Below, piece by piece: positions 25,265 to 34,973 of a DNA stretch of 64,000 nt. Within the stretch, counting starts at the first letter, position 1, and every line of letters starts with the position of its first letter. The notes beneath the pieces are model-generated. The model did not search any database, was not told the DNA's origin, and worked only from the letters and a program-made list of their open reading frames with translations. This DNA comes from Paenibacillus sediminis (lineage in GTDB: Bacteria; Bacillota; Bacilli; Paenibacillales; Paenibacillaceae). The position numbers and the translations under genes were made by a program. Location of the stretch: positions 1,302,001 to 1,366,000 of the forward strand of contig NZ_JAGGKP010000001.1 of assembly GCF_017873765.1 (NCBI RefSeq), in the 5' to 3' direction.

Positions 25265-26188
25265 TCATTTCGTTCCCATCAATTTGTTTACGAGCTGCGC
25301 TGCCGTAGCCGCATCATTCTTTGAAATTTCTTCTAATACTTTTCCACGAGTCGCATCATCCATTGAACTTAAAATGACGAGCGCTTTCTCACTATTCATT
25401 TTGTATGTCTGAAGCAATATAGCAGCCGCATTTTCCGGTGCCATTCCAGCGAATGTTTGACTCAGCTGTGCTTGATCGAGAGCTTGAGTCGGTTTAACGC
25501 TATTTGAGCTTGTTTGCTTTTTCTTAAGCTCAGACTGCAGAGCTGCAATCGCTAAGTTGTCAGAAGTTTTAGCATCCTTTAACTTCATCGTTGCTGCTGC
25601 TGCGATATCAGGATTCATTTTTTCTAATATACCAATACGCTCATCATTTTTCATTGCACTTAAGATCTGTACCAATTCATCCATTGTTAAACTTTCTAAG
25701 ATTGGAGCTGCTTTACTCGGCTGCATGTCAGCATACATTTTAGCGAGCTGCTTAACTTGTTCTTGGTATGGATCGACATTTGTATCGGTTGCTCCGTTCA
25801 TTTGTTGCTTCAAGGATTCATTTTCTGTTTTCAATTTAGCGAGCTCAGACTCTTGATTCGTGCTAGCCTGTTTGGCCTCTTTCAGCTGCTGATCTTGCTC
25901 CGCTATTTTCGCTTGTAAATTTTTAATCGTATCTTTGTCAGATTGTTTGCTCTCTGTTTGGTTTACCGCCTTTTGTCCCTTCTTATCTTTAGAATCAGGC
26001 ACAAAATTTTTAACGACTGGTATTTTATTTGCCATATCGAGCAAACCATTTCGAATATCTACATTAAATAGAGTGAGCAACACGCCAAGCAGAACAACTG
26101 TAAATATAATCGGTGTTACAAAAAACAAAAACTTTTCAAATTTTCCGCCTGATTCCTCTATCTCTTTACCTAAATCGGCTCGTGCCAC
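25265..26188 (-). CDS. MotE-like flagellar protein (YlxF, MgtE-N domain)
   Basis: About 307 residues. A TM helix (FFVTPIIFTVVLLGVLLTLF, residues about 25-45), a coiled coil (about 85-150), and a C-terminal MgtE-intracellular-like helical domain (YADMQPSKAAPILESL ... AAILLQTYKMNSEKALVIL). B. subtilis has ylxF at this place between fliJ and fliK; related MotE proteins are chaperones for the stator protein MotC in Rhizobia. The GTG at 26186-26188 is chosen because GAAGGAGGG lies six bases upstream; the longer open frame has no ribosome binding site. The exact role is uncertain. Confidence 0.87.
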   Translation of the reverse strand: MARADLGKEIEESGGKFEKFLFFVTPIIFTVVLLGVLLTLFNVDIRNGLLDMANKIPVVKNFVPDSKDKKGQKAVNQTESKQSDKDTIKNLQAKIAEQDQQLKEAKQASTNQESELAKLKTENESLKQQMNGATDTNVDPYQEQVKQLAKMYADMQPSKAAPILESLTMDELVQILSAMKNDERIGILEKMNPDIAAAATMKLKDAKTSDNLAIAALQSELKKKQTSSNSVKPTQALDQAQLSQTFAGMAPENAAAILLQTYKMNSEKALVILSSMDDATRGKVLEEISKNDAATAAQLVNKLMGTK

Positions 26189-26237
26189 TACAATCCCTCC
26201 TTCGAGGAAAAACAAAATTACAATTTGCGTTCTCTTT

Positions 26238-26681
26238 CTACCTCGCTTTAATCGCAAAACGTACTGCCGCTAGTTCATCCAGTTCGTTTTGTTCTCGGAG
26301 GAGCATTTCATGTTGAAATTTCTCTTTCGCCTTCTCTCTCGATTTAAGCCAAACTTTCTCATCGAGCACTTTTGTTGTCAAATACGCCTGTTTTTTCTGG
26401 ACATTTATTTGAGCGCGATCTACATCACGACGTTTCTTAGCGATGCACTGCTCTAAATAGTCTATATACCTTTGAATTTCTTGAATTTCAGCTGCCGGCG
26501 CCTTACTCTCTATCGCAGATTGCAATGTCTGCATCATTTGATTTTGATTCATAATGAACTGATGAAGCGATTGTTCTTCTGCCTGAAGATTGCCAATCGC
26601 GTTAGAGAGAAGCCATTCAGCCTGAGTTTTCTCGTTTGTTTTCAGGTCTACTACTTTTTGAAAGGTATACTGGAAATTCAT
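26238..26681 (-). CDS. fliJ: Flagellar export chaperone/stalk protein FliJ
   Basis: FliJ, 147 residues, a coiled-coil protein that links the FliI ATPase ring to FlhA. The whole sequence is a Gln/Glu/Lys-rich antiparallel coiled coil. The start MNFQYTFQKVVDLKTNEKTQ and the C-terminal KEKFQHEMLLREQNELDELA are family-like. It lies between fliI and the MotE-like gene. The ribosome binding site is weak (AGGAGAT about 14 bases upstream), so it may depend on translation of fliI. Confidence 0.92.
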   Translation of the reverse strand: MNFQYTFQKVVDLKTNEKTQAEWLLSNAIGNLQAEEQSLHQFIMNQNQMMQTLQSAIESKAPAAEIQEIQRYIDYLEQCIAKKRRDVDRAQINVQKKQAYLTTKVLDEKVWLKSREKAKEKFQHEMLLREQNELDELAAVRFAIKAR

Positions 26682-26692
26682 ACTTTAGCGGT

Positions 26693-28012
26693 TCATCTCC
26701 TCGTAAACTCTGAGATCAAACGTTCCTGAACTTCTTCTAGTGTCACTTTTTCATTCACTTTTTGTTTCGTAAAATCCCATATCCTCTGAATGTATTCCAT
26801 CGACTCATCAATCTCTGCATTCGAACCGTGTTGATAAGCCCCGATGTTAATAAGATCTTCAGAATCTCGATACACAGCAAGCAATCGTTTTAAATTGTCC
26901 GCCGCTTCAATCTGTTCTTCCGGTGCTATATCCTTCATTACACGGCTTATGCTTTGCAAAATATCGATAGCTGGAAAATGACCTTTATTCGCGATATTAC
27001 GATTTAGAACAATATGACCATCCAAAATCCCTCTCACCGCATCCGCAATCGGTTCGTTCATATCATCACCGTCAACAAGCACGGTATAAAACGCAGTAAT
27101 GGAACCTTTCGGGCCTGTCCCGGCACGTTCCAGCAGCTTAGGCAAACTAGCAAATACAGATGGTGTATACCCGCGCATTGCAGGAGGTTCGCCAACAGCA
27201 AGCCCCACTTCACGCAGTGCCATTGCATAGCGAGTCACCGAGTCCATCATAAGCATGACATTTAATCCGCGATCTCGGAAATACTCAGCAATCGTCGTCG
27301 CGATGAGCGCCCCTTTTATTCGAATCAACGCCGGTTGATCGGAAGTAGCAACAATGACTACAGAACGTTCTAATCCTTCAGGACCTAAGTCACGTTCTAT
27401 AAAATCAAGCACTTCTCTGCCCCGTTCACCGATTAGAGCGATGACGTTAACATCTGCGGAAGTATTACGGGCAATCATCCCCATCAGTGTACTTTTACCC
27501 ACACCAGAACCTGCAAAAATACCAACGCGCTGTCCCTTACCAATCGTTAACAAACCATCAATTGCTCTAACTCCAATGCTTATAGGCTCTTGAACTCGCG
27601 GCCTCTTAAGCGGATTAGTAGGAGTGTTAAACGTCGATAAATGATTCATTCGTGATGGAATCACTGAACCGTCTAAAGGCTGACCTAGTCCATCAAGCAC
27701 TTTACCAAGAAGCTCTGAGCCAACCTGAACAGACAAAGGTTTGCCTGTTCCTACTACATCGCATCCAGGTCCAATCGATTGAAGCTCACCTAATGGCATG
27801 AGAAGAACTTTATTATCTCGGAAGCCTACAACTTCTGCTTGAAGAGGCTTCGTAGATTTAGTGGGGTATATATAACAGAGATCGCCGATACTCGCATCAG
27901 GACCTTCTGATTCCACCATTAATCCAATAACTTGCGTCACTTTACCGTTGATACGAACCGGATCAACATGCTGTAAATGTTCGATATAGCGCTGTGAGTT
28001 AAGCACCTTCAT
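26693..28012 (-). CDS. fliI: Flagellum-specific ATPase FliI
   Basis: FliI, about 439 residues, the hexameric ATPase that energises unloading of flagellar export substrates; related to F1 beta. Walker A GIFAGSGVGKSTLMGMIA near residue 165, IGERGREVLDF, and Walker B MLMMDSVTRYA are present. The ATG at 28010-28012 has GAGG six bases upstream and lies inside the fliH 3' end (overlap of 14). A GTG at 28024 is possible but less well placed. It lies between fliH and fliJ. Confidence 0.97.
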   Translation of the reverse strand: MKVLNSQRYIEHLQHVDPVRINGKVTQVIGLMVESEGPDASIGDLCYIYPTKSTKPLQAEVVGFRDNKVLLMPLGELQSIGPGCDVVGTGKPLSVQVGSELLGKVLDGLGQPLDGSVIPSRMNHLSTFNTPTNPLKRPRVQEPISIGVRAIDGLLTIGKGQRVGIFAGSGVGKSTLMGMIARNTSADVNVIALIGERGREVLDFIERDLGPEGLERSVVIVATSDQPALIRIKGALIATTIAEYFRDRGLNVMLMMDSVTRYAMALREVGLAVGEPPAMRGYTPSVFASLPKLLERAGTGPKGSITAFYTVLVDGDDMNEPIADAVRGILDGHIVLNRNIANKGHFPAIDILQSISRVMKDIAPEEQIEAADNLKRLLAVYRDSEDLINIGAYQHGSNAEIDESMEYIQRIWDFTKQKVNEKVTLEEVQERLISEFTRR

Positions 28013-28844
28013 TCTGATCCTCACGCTCCTCGCTTTGCAGTGCGATCCGTAACAATTCTTTCTTAATTTCTGTCAGTTGAGTGTCTATTCTCGCATCAAC
28101 ACTACCGAAAGATGACCGGATAACACATCCCCGATCCTTCACACTAGCATCCGGAATAATTTGAAGCTCGGCTTGAGAATCAATGGCCAGATTCAATTCT
28201 TCGCGTGCCGCGTGCACAAACGAAAACTGCGACGGGGATACACAAAGCGTAATCACACCCTGCTCCCGTTTGCGGGATAGGTGGCTTTTAATCCACTCAA
28301 TAGCATATTCGGGTTCGATGCTAAGCTGCTTATCTATAATCTTTTCTGCAATCGCGCTGCTTAGTTCAACGAGAAAAGGTTCAGCTTCTTGAATAATTTG
28401 TTCTTTAACTTGATACGCATGCTTAAGAACTTCTTGAGCTTCTTCCATCATCTCGTTCACTTTCGCTTGGAGCGATTTCTGGGCTTCGATTCTGCCTTCT
28501 TCATAACCTTTTTCAAACCCTTCAGCTTTGAGTGCTTCAATCAGATGTTCATCTTGTTCTCTTCGTTCTTGCCACCAGAGTTCGATTTGCGATTTCGCCT
28601 CTTCCAGAATCCGTTCAGCTTCTTCAGAGGCTTCGCGTACTTGTCTTTCGGCAAACTCTTGTGCATCTTTTAGTATTTCTGTTTTAACTTTCTCCGTTTC
28701 CTCATCAATAAAAGCTTTCTCAGTGATAAGGCTATCGGTTTCTTGACTCGCTTCATCAGATTCAGAGCCGTAATATTTCCCTAAATTCAGTTGTTTAAGC
28801 ACTTCCACCGGAACATAGTAGGAAGATTTAATCAAATTAGACAA
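27999..28844 (-). CDS. fliH: Flagellar export regulator FliH
   Basis: FliH, about 281 residues, binds and holds FliI at the export gate. A long Glu-rich coiled coil (about 40-130) precedes the C-terminal V1 subunit E-like domain (ELSSAIAEKIIDKQLSI ... GCVIRSSFGSVDARIDTQL). TTG at 28842-28844 gives the typical MSNLIKSS N-terminus and has GGAGGAG nine bases upstream. It starts before the fliG stop (overlap of eight), and its own stop is inside fliI. Confidence 0.94.
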   Translation of the reverse strand: MSNLIKSSYYVPVEVLKQLNLGKYYGSESDEASQETDSLITEKAFIDEETEKVKTEILKDAQEFAERQVREASEEAERILEEAKSQIELWWQERREQDEHLIEALKAEGFEKGYEEGRIEAQKSLQAKVNEMMEEAQEVLKHAYQVKEQIIQEAEPFLVELSSAIAEKIIDKQLSIEPEYAIEWIKSHLSRKREQGVITLCVSPSQFSFVHAAREELNLAIDSQAELQIIPDASVKDRGCVIRSSFGSVDARIDTQLTEIKKELLRIALQSEEREDQNEGA

Positions 28845-29853
28845 TGATGTCATCTCCTCCACCGCGAGCTATAATAATTTCTCCGGCTTCTTCCAATCTG
28901 CGTATCGTAGCTACGATACGAGTCTGAGCTTCTTCAACATCACGAAGCCGCACAGGCCCCATATATTCCATCTCTTCTTTGAAGGTTTCGGCCATACGTT
29001 TGGACATATTGCTGAATATCGCATCGCGAACCTCTTCACTAGCCACTTTAAGCGCAAGCTGCAAGTCGCTGTTCTCGACATCGCGGATAATTCTTTGAAT
29101 CGAACGATTGTCGATATTGACAATATCTTCGAATACAAACATACGCTTCTTAATTTCTTCAGCAAGTTCTGGATCCTGAATTTCAAGAGAATCCAAAATT
29201 GTTCTTTCCGTACTTCGGTCAACACCATTCAAAATTTGAACAATGGATTCAATGCCTCCAGCGATCGTGTAATCTTGAGTAACTGTCGCAGAAAGTTTCT
29301 GTTCAAGCACACGTTCAACTTGATTAATGACTTCCGGCGATGTACTGTCCATCACAGCAATTCTGCGTGCAACATCAGCCTGCTTCTCCTGAGGCAAAGA
29401 TGATAAAATAGCTGCTGACTGTTCAAATTGCAAATAGGACAGTACGAGTGCAATCGTCTGTGGATTTTCGTTCTGAATAAAGTTCAAAATTTGGTTTGGA
29501 TCTGCCTTGCGCGCAAAATCAAACGGCCGCACTTGAAGTGTCGCCGTCAAGCGGTTAATAACATCAACTGCTTTCTGATGGCCAAGCGCTTTCTCCAAGA
29601 TCTCTTTGGCATAGTTAATACCGCCCTGAGATATGTATTCTTGAGCGAGACAGATTTGGTGGAATTCAGACAAAATCATTTCTTTCTCTGCGCTGTCCAC
29701 CTTACGAACGTTTGCAATCTCTAAAGTTAGCTGTTCAATCTCGTCGTCTCGTAAATGTTTAAAAATTTGTGCAGATACTTCTGGTCCCAGAGTAATAAGC
29801 AGAATCGCCGCCTTTTGCCTTCCGCTTAATCCCTGACTTGTCGTTTTGGCCAC
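28837..29853 (-). CDS. fliG: Flagellar motor switch protein FliG
   Basis: FliG, 338 residues, rotor protein of the C-ring that receives torque from the stators. FliG-N (LSGRQKAAILLITLGPEVSA), FliG-M with the EHPQT-like segment ENPQTIALVLSYL, and FliG-C with charged torque helices (RMFVFEDIVNIDNRSIQRI) are all present. The GTG start has GAGGTGA upstream. It lies between fliF and fliH. Identification is secure. Confidence 0.98.
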   Translation of the reverse strand: MAKTTSQGLSGRQKAAILLITLGPEVSAQIFKHLRDDEIEQLTLEIANVRKVDSAEKEMILSEFHQICLAQEYISQGGINYAKEILEKALGHQKAVDVINRLTATLQVRPFDFARKADPNQILNFIQNENPQTIALVLSYLQFEQSAAILSSLPQEKQADVARRIAVMDSTSPEVINQVERVLEQKLSATVTQDYTIAGGIESIVQILNGVDRSTERTILDSLEIQDPELAEEIKKRMFVFEDIVNIDNRSIQRIIRDVENSDLQLALKVASEEVRDAIFSNMSKRMAETFKEEMEYMGPVRLRDVEEAQTRIVATIRRLEEAGEIIIARGGGDDIIV

Positions 29854-29864
29854 TTATTTCACCT

Positions 29865-31448
29865 CTATTCGTCTGCAAGCCATGTACGCAGCAAGTTGAC
29901 GAATTCGTCAGGTTTTCTCTTCGCCAATACTTCCAATTGTTTGCGTACTTGACTTTCATTCGTCACACTGTCCAAATTAATGGACGGGAATTCAACTGGA
30001 GCGGTGAGCGGCAACTCCTCTTCGAATTGTTGCTTCTGTTTGCGGCGGCGAGCAATCAAGAATCCTCCACCCGCTATTAGAACAAGCGCAGCAATTCCAA
30101 TGCCCCACAAAAGCTTGTTAGACCATATACTTCCTGTTGTTGCAACATTTGCTCCATTAAAAGTTTGAGAGAACACCGAAACTTTCTTAGCTAGATCCGC
30201 GTCTGTATATGTAACACCAGAATCAGCAAGGGAAGCTCGCACAATGTTCACCAAAATGTTTTTAATTGCATCTTGTGTCGCTTGATCGATTGCATTTTGC
30301 CCATTAGGCGGATCAACTGCTACATTAATCGTTAAATCTTTAACGGTATATGGACTAGCGATAATGTCGTTCGTAATCCGATTGACTTCGTAGTTAATCG
30401 TTTCGGACAATTTCTCCGAATTGGTATCACCAGAAGAAGAATTACTCGGATAGTTAGGCACTGCTCCTGAACCTGTTCCGACAACACCACCATTCGGATT
30501 TGATTTACCCGTGTAGGACTCTTGGATCTTTTGGGCGCTAATCTCAATGCCCTTCATGTTATCTTTATCAACAGGCTCTACGAGCTGTTCTTTCGTATTT
30601 CTTTGATCAAAATTAAGCTTCGATGCTACTAGAACGTCAACTTTATCTGGACCTATAATACGGGACAAAAACTGTCTGACATTTTGACGAACATCATTTT
30701 CGAATTTCTTCTGAAGCTGTAAATTTTCTTGTACAGCACTTGCTATCGATCCACCATTACTTCCCCCTTTTTCACTAGGGAGCAGTTCTGTTTCTTCATC
30801 AGAAATAGTGATATTTTCAATGGGCAAGTGCGGAATCGCTGTTTTGACCAAATTGTAATAGCCGTCAATGGCTTCTTGATCCGGGCGGTAGCTTGGTTTA
30901 AATGTAAGGACTACGGAAGCAGAAGCTTTCTCTTGATCTTCCATTCCTGCAAAGACACTTTCCTGCGGAAGGTTAATAAGCACTTTAGCATTTTCGATTC
31001 CGTCCATCCGTTCTAACAGTTGTTCAACTTCACCGTTGAGTGCACTGTTATATTTCACATTAAACTCGTTGTCGGTCATCCCGATTGCTGAAGAACTTTT
31101 GTCAAAAGCACCGAAACCAATCGATCCATTTTGAATGATGCCTTGAGACCCGACATCAACTTTTGCTCTTGCAGCATCTGTGCTTGGAACAGAGATACTT
31201 TTTCCGTCTGCACTAAGCTGATAAGGAATTTTATTCGAGTCTAAATACTCCATAATTCCAGCTGCATCTTTTGAATCTAAATCTTTAAATGCGACCTCAT
31301 ATTGTGTCTTCGAAAATTGAATAGTCATGACAATAATTGCAATGACGATAATTGACAATGTTGAGATCAGCAATATTTTTTGATTTCTGTTAAATTTATT
31401 CCAATATTGAGTGATTTTATCTCGATATTGGGTGATTCTTTCGTTCAC
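29865..31448 (-). CDS. fliF: Flagellar MS-ring protein FliF
   Basis: FliF, 527 residues, builds the MS ring, the base of the flagellum. TM1 (about 25-43) and TM2 (about 440-460, LLWGIGIAALVLIAGGGFLI) enclose the large ring-building region with RBM motifs (YLDSNKIPYQLSADGKSISVP; VLINLPQESVF). The C-terminal tail (LRTWLADE) binds FliG. The GTG start has GAGGTGA upstream. It lies between fliE and fliG. Confidence 0.97.
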   Translation of the reverse strand: MNERITQYRDKITQYWNKFNRNQKILLISTLSIIVIAIIVMTIQFSKTQYEVAFKDLDSKDAAGIMEYLDSNKIPYQLSADGKSISVPSTDAARAKVDVGSQGIIQNGSIGFGAFDKSSSAIGMTDNEFNVKYNSALNGEVEQLLERMDGIENAKVLINLPQESVFAGMEDQEKASASVVLTFKPSYRPDQEAIDGYYNLVKTAIPHLPIENITISDEETELLPSEKGGSNGGSIASAVQENLQLQKKFENDVRQNVRQFLSRIIGPDKVDVLVASKLNFDQRNTKEQLVEPVDKDNMKGIEISAQKIQESYTGKSNPNGGVVGTGSGAVPNYPSNSSSGDTNSEKLSETINYEVNRITNDIIASPYTVKDLTINVAVDPPNGQNAIDQATQDAIKNILVNIVRASLADSGVTYTDADLAKKVSVFSQTFNGANVATTGSIWSNKLLWGIGIAALVLIAGGGFLIARRRKQKQQFEEELPLTAPVEFPSINLDSVTNESQVRKQLEVLAKRKPDEFVNLLRTWLADE

Positions 31449-31489
31449 AATGTCACCTCACCCGAAACTTTGCTGGATAAAGAGTACGA

Positions 31490-31798
31490 TTAAAGTTGCG
31501 TTCGCATAATCTCTTGGTAAGCCTCAATCACTTTATTTCGGACTTGTGACGTAAGCTGAAGACTTAACAACGCCTGTTCTGAAGTCATCATCACTTCATC
31601 AACGTTAACTTCACCGAGTAAAAACTTATCGTTTGTTTTTTGAACATTTTGTTCTTGTTGAGACACGCTATCTATAGCATCTTGCAAATATTCACCGAAA
31701 TTTTTAATCGACTCTGCAGGAGTCGCTGGTTTATTCGAAGCAGATGATTGTGCCGGTTGAATGACGTTCAACGGGCTTAGCATCGTATTCTGTATCAT
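31490..31798 (-). CDS. fliE: Flagellar hook-basal body protein FliE
   Basis: FliE, 102 residues, an adaptor between the MS ring and the rod. Conserved features: FGEYLQDAIDSVSQQEQNV and the C-terminal LSLQLTSQVRNKVIEAYQEI, ending MRTQL. The ATG at 31796-31798 is five bases after GGAGGGG. The longer frame beginning at TTG 31813 would put the ribosome binding site inside the coding sequence and is rejected. It lies between flgC and fliF. Confidence 0.96.
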   Translation of the reverse strand: MIQNTMLSPLNVIQPAQSSASNKPATPAESIKNFGEYLQDAIDSVSQQEQNVQKTNDKFLLGEVNVDEVMMTSEQALLSLQLTSQVRNKVIEAYQEIMRTQL

Positions 31799-31835
31799 TT
31801 GTTCCCCTCCCAACTGAGATGAAATAGTTCAATTG

Positions 31836-32297
31836 TTATTTGCCAATTTGTAATGCTTTAGAGAAGATCGACTTCGCCGCATTAAAGGCAGTTACATTCG
31901 CTTCATACGAACGTGTAGCTGAAATCATATCGATCATTTCTTTTGTCGTGTCTACATTTGGATAATATACATATCCATTCTCGTCCGCATCAGGATGAGT
32001 CGGATCATATACCGGTTTTAAAGGCGAAGTGTCCTCTGTAATTTCAGATACTTTCACACCTTCACCAGTTGCTTGGCTGCTGCCGGTCATTTTTGATTGC
32101 AGCACATCAGCAAAGTTACTAGTTTCATTTGTCGACATAACAACCATTTTGCGTTTATAGGGTACGGCTTGGCCATTGACTACACTTGCTCTTGTCGTAT
32201 CGGCATTAGCTATATTGGATGAAATAACGTCCATCCGCAGACGCTGAGAAGTTAGTCCAGATGCACTAATATTAAAACTATTACTTATACTGCTCAT
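31836..32297 (-). CDS. flgC: Flagellar proximal rod protein FlgC
   Basis: FlgC, 153 residues, one of the proximal rod proteins. The N-terminal axial-family segment (FNISASGLTSQRLRMDVISS and NIANADTTRA) and the C-terminal MIDMISATRSYEANVTAFNA motif are both clear. ATG with GGGGAG ten bases upstream. It lies six bases after flgB. Length is normal. Confidence 0.97.
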   Translation of the reverse strand: MSSISNSFNISASGLTSQRLRMDVISSNIANADTTRASVVNGQAVPYKRKMVVMSTNETSNFADVLQSKMTGSSQATGEGVKVSEITEDTSPLKPVYDPTHPDADENGYVYYPNVDTTKEMIDMISATRSYEANVTAFNAAKSIFSKALQIGK

Positions 32298-32303
32298 CCT
32301 TTA

Positions 32304-32705
32304 TCAGCTCCCCTGTACTGCTGTACGCATCATTTTAATTTGGTAGTTTAATTGCTCTATGTACGAGTTGTATCGCAGTTGGTTCTCCGCTAGATTCGTC
32401 ATTTCTTGATCGATATCCACATTGTTTGAATTGTTATTCATCGAAGTGGATTGATCCTCTGTCACGCTTGGTTCTGGAACCATAGAAGATCTCCCAATAA
32501 CAAAGTGCCTCGAATCCGTTCTTCTTCCCTCTAATGTGCTGTTGTTCATCGCATCTTGTAATAAGCTTTCAAACGAAACGTCAGAGCGCTTAAAGTAAGG
32601 TGTATCCACATTGGCAATGTTATTCGATATAACGTCCTGTCTTATGTCGGCAGCTTTAATAGCTCCTTGTAATCTATTGAAACTTGTACCCGTTAACAGT
32701 TCCAA
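32304..32705 (-). CDS. flgB: Flagellar proximal rod protein FlgB
   Basis: FlgB, 133 residues, proximal rod protein and the first gene of the fla/che operon. It has the axial-family motif ISNNIANVDTPYFKR near residue 27 and ends QLNYQIKMMRTAVQGS. The start is TTG with AGGAGGA six bases upstream. In B. subtilis codY precedes flgB and the operon promoter lies between them; here hslU precedes flgB directly, with a terminator between. Confidence 0.97.
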   Translation of the reverse strand: MELLTGTSFNRLQGAIKAADIRQDVISNNIANVDTPYFKRSDVSFESLLQDAMNNSTLEGRRTDSRHFVIGRSSMVPEPSVTEDQSTSMNNNSNNVDIDQEMTNLAENQLRYNSYIEQLNYQIKMMRTAVQGS

Positions 32706-32891
32706 CGTTCATCCTCCTCCACAACTTGTATTAACACTATTCTATAAATTGTGCGTAATTCCTCTTTTTTTCGACAAAATGAATACTGAAATTTTTCCCG
32801 AATTCAGCTAAGCTATATCGATTAAAGTGGAAATTTATGCAATCATGTCGCATATTATAAGTTTCAAGGAGAACGAATCATAATTCAATAA
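32706..32891 (-). promoter_or_regulatory. Upstream region of the fla/che operon
   Basis: The only substantial gap before flgB, and AT-rich. On the minus strand it contains a perfect TATAAT at 32854-32859 without a good -35, and an ATCGATAT at 32813-32820 that resembles the SigD -10 (GCCGATAT) but lacks TAAA at the right distance. The main promoter of the operon must lie here or further upstream, but none can be named with confidence. No gene remnant (for example codY) is visible. Confidence 0.4.
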
Positions 32892-32892
32892 G

Positions 32893-32934
32893 AAAAAAGC
32901 CCTATCTTTTGTAAAGAGACAGGACTTTTTTTGT
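32893..32934 (-). terminator. Terminator after hslU
   Basis: AAAAAAGCCCTATCTTTT and AAAGAGACAGGACTTTTTTT form a long stem with G-U pairs and T runs on both sides, so it can work in either direction. It ends the dprA-topA-trmFO-hslV-hslU unit before the flagellar operon. Confidence 0.85.
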
Positions 32935-32991
32935 TAATTTGTCGAATAAAGTTGTAAATGGTATTATTTGTAAATTTGTTTTATCTTACTC

Positions 32992-34392
32992 TTAAAGTAT
33001 ATATTGGCTTAAATCGCGGTCATGAGCAATGTCGGCCAATTTCTCTCTTACATACTCTGGAGTGATAACCATTCTTTCAAGCGTCAATTCAGGAGCTTCA
33101 AAAGAGAGATCCTCAAGGAGTTTTTCCAAAATGGTGTGGAGTCTTCTAGCACCTATATTTTCCGTATTTTGATTTACCGTAGCAGCTACACTCGCGATTT
33201 CCTGAATGGCTTCAGCAGAAAATTCTATTTCGATATTTTCAGTACGCAGCAAATCTGCATATTGCTTCGTAAGAGCGTTTTTCGGCTCCGTTAATATCGA
33301 TACAAAATCATCTAACGTTAAATTATCCAGTTCCACACGAATCGGAAAACGACCTTGCAGCTCAGGAATTAAATCTGAAGGCTTGGCGATATGAAAAGCA
33401 CCTGCTGCAATGAACAGTATGAAATCCGTCTTAACTGGCCCGTACTTTGTCATCACCGTAGATCCTTCCACGATAGGTAAGATGTCACGCTGTACACCTT
33501 CCCTAGACACATCCGGACCTGAGCCGCGGCCAGAGCTGGCTACTTTATCAATTTCATCAATAAAAATAATACCAGACTGTTCTGCACGACGAATCGATTC
33601 TTGTATGACATCATCCATATCAATTAATTTCGTTGCTTCTTCCTGGATTAGCACTTTGCGTGCTTCTTTAATCGTTAATTTACGTTTTTTCGTCCGTTTT
33701 GGAAGAAGGCTGCCGAACATTTCCTGCATATTCATACCCATTTGATCATTGCCTTGACCGGCAAATAGATCAAACATGGAAGGTGATGTATCTTCCAGCT
33801 CAATTTCGATAATATCGTTCTCAAGCTTACCCGATAACAAATTAAAACGTACTTGACGACGGCGCTCTTCCGTACTTTTATCTTGCTCTTGATCTTCTTG
33901 TTCAGACGTCACTTGATTGTTATTTCCAAATAACATCTCAAAAGGGTTCCTCTGTGCTTTAGAACGGTGAGGCGAAGGAACTAGAACTTGGACAATTCTG
34001 TCGTTAGCCAATTCTTCCGCTTTATCTTTCACCTTTTCCGTCCGTTCGAGCTTGACCATACGTATAGAAGTTTCAATAAGATCGCGAACCATAGATTCTA
34101 CATCGCGTCCTACATAACCCACTTCAGTAAATTTGGTCGCTTCTACTTTGATGAATGGCGCTCCTACCAGTTTAGCGAGTCTTCTCGCAATCTCTGTTTT
34201 CCCGACACCAGTAGGTCCAATCATGAGAATATTTTTAGGTACAATCTCATCTCGAACATCTTCATGAAGCAGGCTGCGACGGTATCTGTTACGCAGCGCA
34301 ACAGCAACAGACTTCTTCGCTTGTTTTTGTCCGACGATGTATTTATCTAATTCTGCAACAATTTGTCTTGGTGTTAAAGCTTTATTGTCCAT
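32992..34392 (-). CDS. hslU: ATP-dependent protease ATPase subunit HslU (ClpY)
   Basis: HslU, about 466 residues, the AAA+ unfoldase of the HslVU protease. Walker [18 protein letters not shown], the pore motif GYVGRD, the inserted I-domain (about 110-240, Gln/Glu-rich), Walker [18 protein letters not shown], and the C-terminal tail SQYIL that inserts into HslV are all seen. The ATG at 34390-34392 is ten bases from AGGGGG; a GTG two codons earlier is the alternative. It lies 35 bases after hslV. In B. subtilis codY follows; here it does not. Confidence 0.97.
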   Translation of the reverse strand: MDNKALTPRQIVAELDKYIVGQKQAKKSVAVALRNRYRRSLLHEDVRDEIVPKNILMIGPTGVGKTEIARRLAKLVGAPFIKVEATKFTEVGYVGRDVESMVRDLIETSIRMVKLERTEKVKDKAEELANDRIVQVLVPSPHRSKAQRNPFEMLFGNNNQVTSEQEDQEQDKSTEERRRQVRFNLLSGKLENDIIEIELEDTSPSMFDLFAGQGNDQMGMNMQEMFGSLLPKRTKKRKLTIKEARKVLIQEEATKLIDMDDVIQESIRRAEQSGIIFIDEIDKVASSGRGSGPDVSREGVQRDILPIVEGSTVMTKYGPVKTDFILFIAAGAFHIAKPSDLIPELQGRFPIRVELDNLTLDDFVSILTEPKNALTKQYADLLRTENIEIEFSAEAIQEIASVAATVNQNTENIGARRLHTILEKLLEDLSFEAPELTLERMVITPEYVREKLADIAHDRDLSQYIL

Positions 34393-34427
34393 ATGCACAC
34401 TGCCCCCTATCCTATATAAGGCTAATG

Positions 34428-34973
34428 CTAGTTTAATTCTTCAATTATGATATTGTCATTTGTGTATACACAAATTTCTGATGCGATTTGCAGTGCTTCC
34501 CGGGCAATATCCTTCGCTTCCATTCCTGCGCCGTGGCGTTTCAGAGCACGAGCAGCTGCTAACGCGAAATTGCCGCCCGAGCCGATGGCGATGACATCAT
34601 CGTCCGGTTCGATTATTTCTCCTCCGCCTGAAATAAGAAGCATTCCTTTGCGGTCCATCACAATCATGAGCGCCTCAAGTTTGTGCAGCACTTTATCTTG
34701 ACGCCACTCTTTGGCTAGCTCTACCGCTGCCCGTTGCAAATTGCCATGATGCTCTTCGAGCTTGCCTTCAAATTTCTCAAACAATGTGATTGCATCTGCT
34801 ACAGAGCCTGCGAATCCAGCAACCACTTGCCCACGATACAAACGACGAACTTTTTTGGCATGCTGCTTCATGACAACATTTTGTCCAAACGTCACTTGCC
34901 CGTCTCCAGCGATTGCAGCTTTACCATTATGCCGTACAGCACATATGGTTGTTGCATGAAATGATAGATCCAT
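34428..34973 (-). CDS. hslV: ATP-dependent protease peptidase subunit HslV (ClpQ)
   Basis: HslV, 181 residues, the proteasome-like peptidase of HslVU. The N-terminus [20 protein letters not shown] places Thr8 at the position of the usual N-terminal nucleophile (TTI), implying removal of a seven-residue leader. B. subtilis ClpQ reads MSSFHATTI and was reported to use Ser2; here residue 2 is Asp. [24 protein letters not shown] and the C-terminal CVYTNDNI are typical. The ATG at 34971-34973 has GGGAGG eight bases upstream. It lies between trmFO and hslU; codV/xerC is absent. Confidence 0.96.
   Translation of the reverse strand: MDLSFHATTICAVRHNGKAAIAGDGQVTFGQNVVMKQHAKKVRRLYRGQVVAGFAGSVADAITLFEKFEGKLEEHHGNLQRAAVELAKEWRQDKVLHKLEALMIVMDRKGMLLISGGGEIIEPDDDVIAIGSGGNFALAAARALKRHGAGMEAKDIAREALQIASEICVYTNDNIIIEELN

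Noticed and set aside
32813-32820. SigD-like -10 (ATCGATAT) upstream of flgB
   Set aside because: No TAAA at the required 14-16 base distance, so a SigD promoter cannot be claimed.
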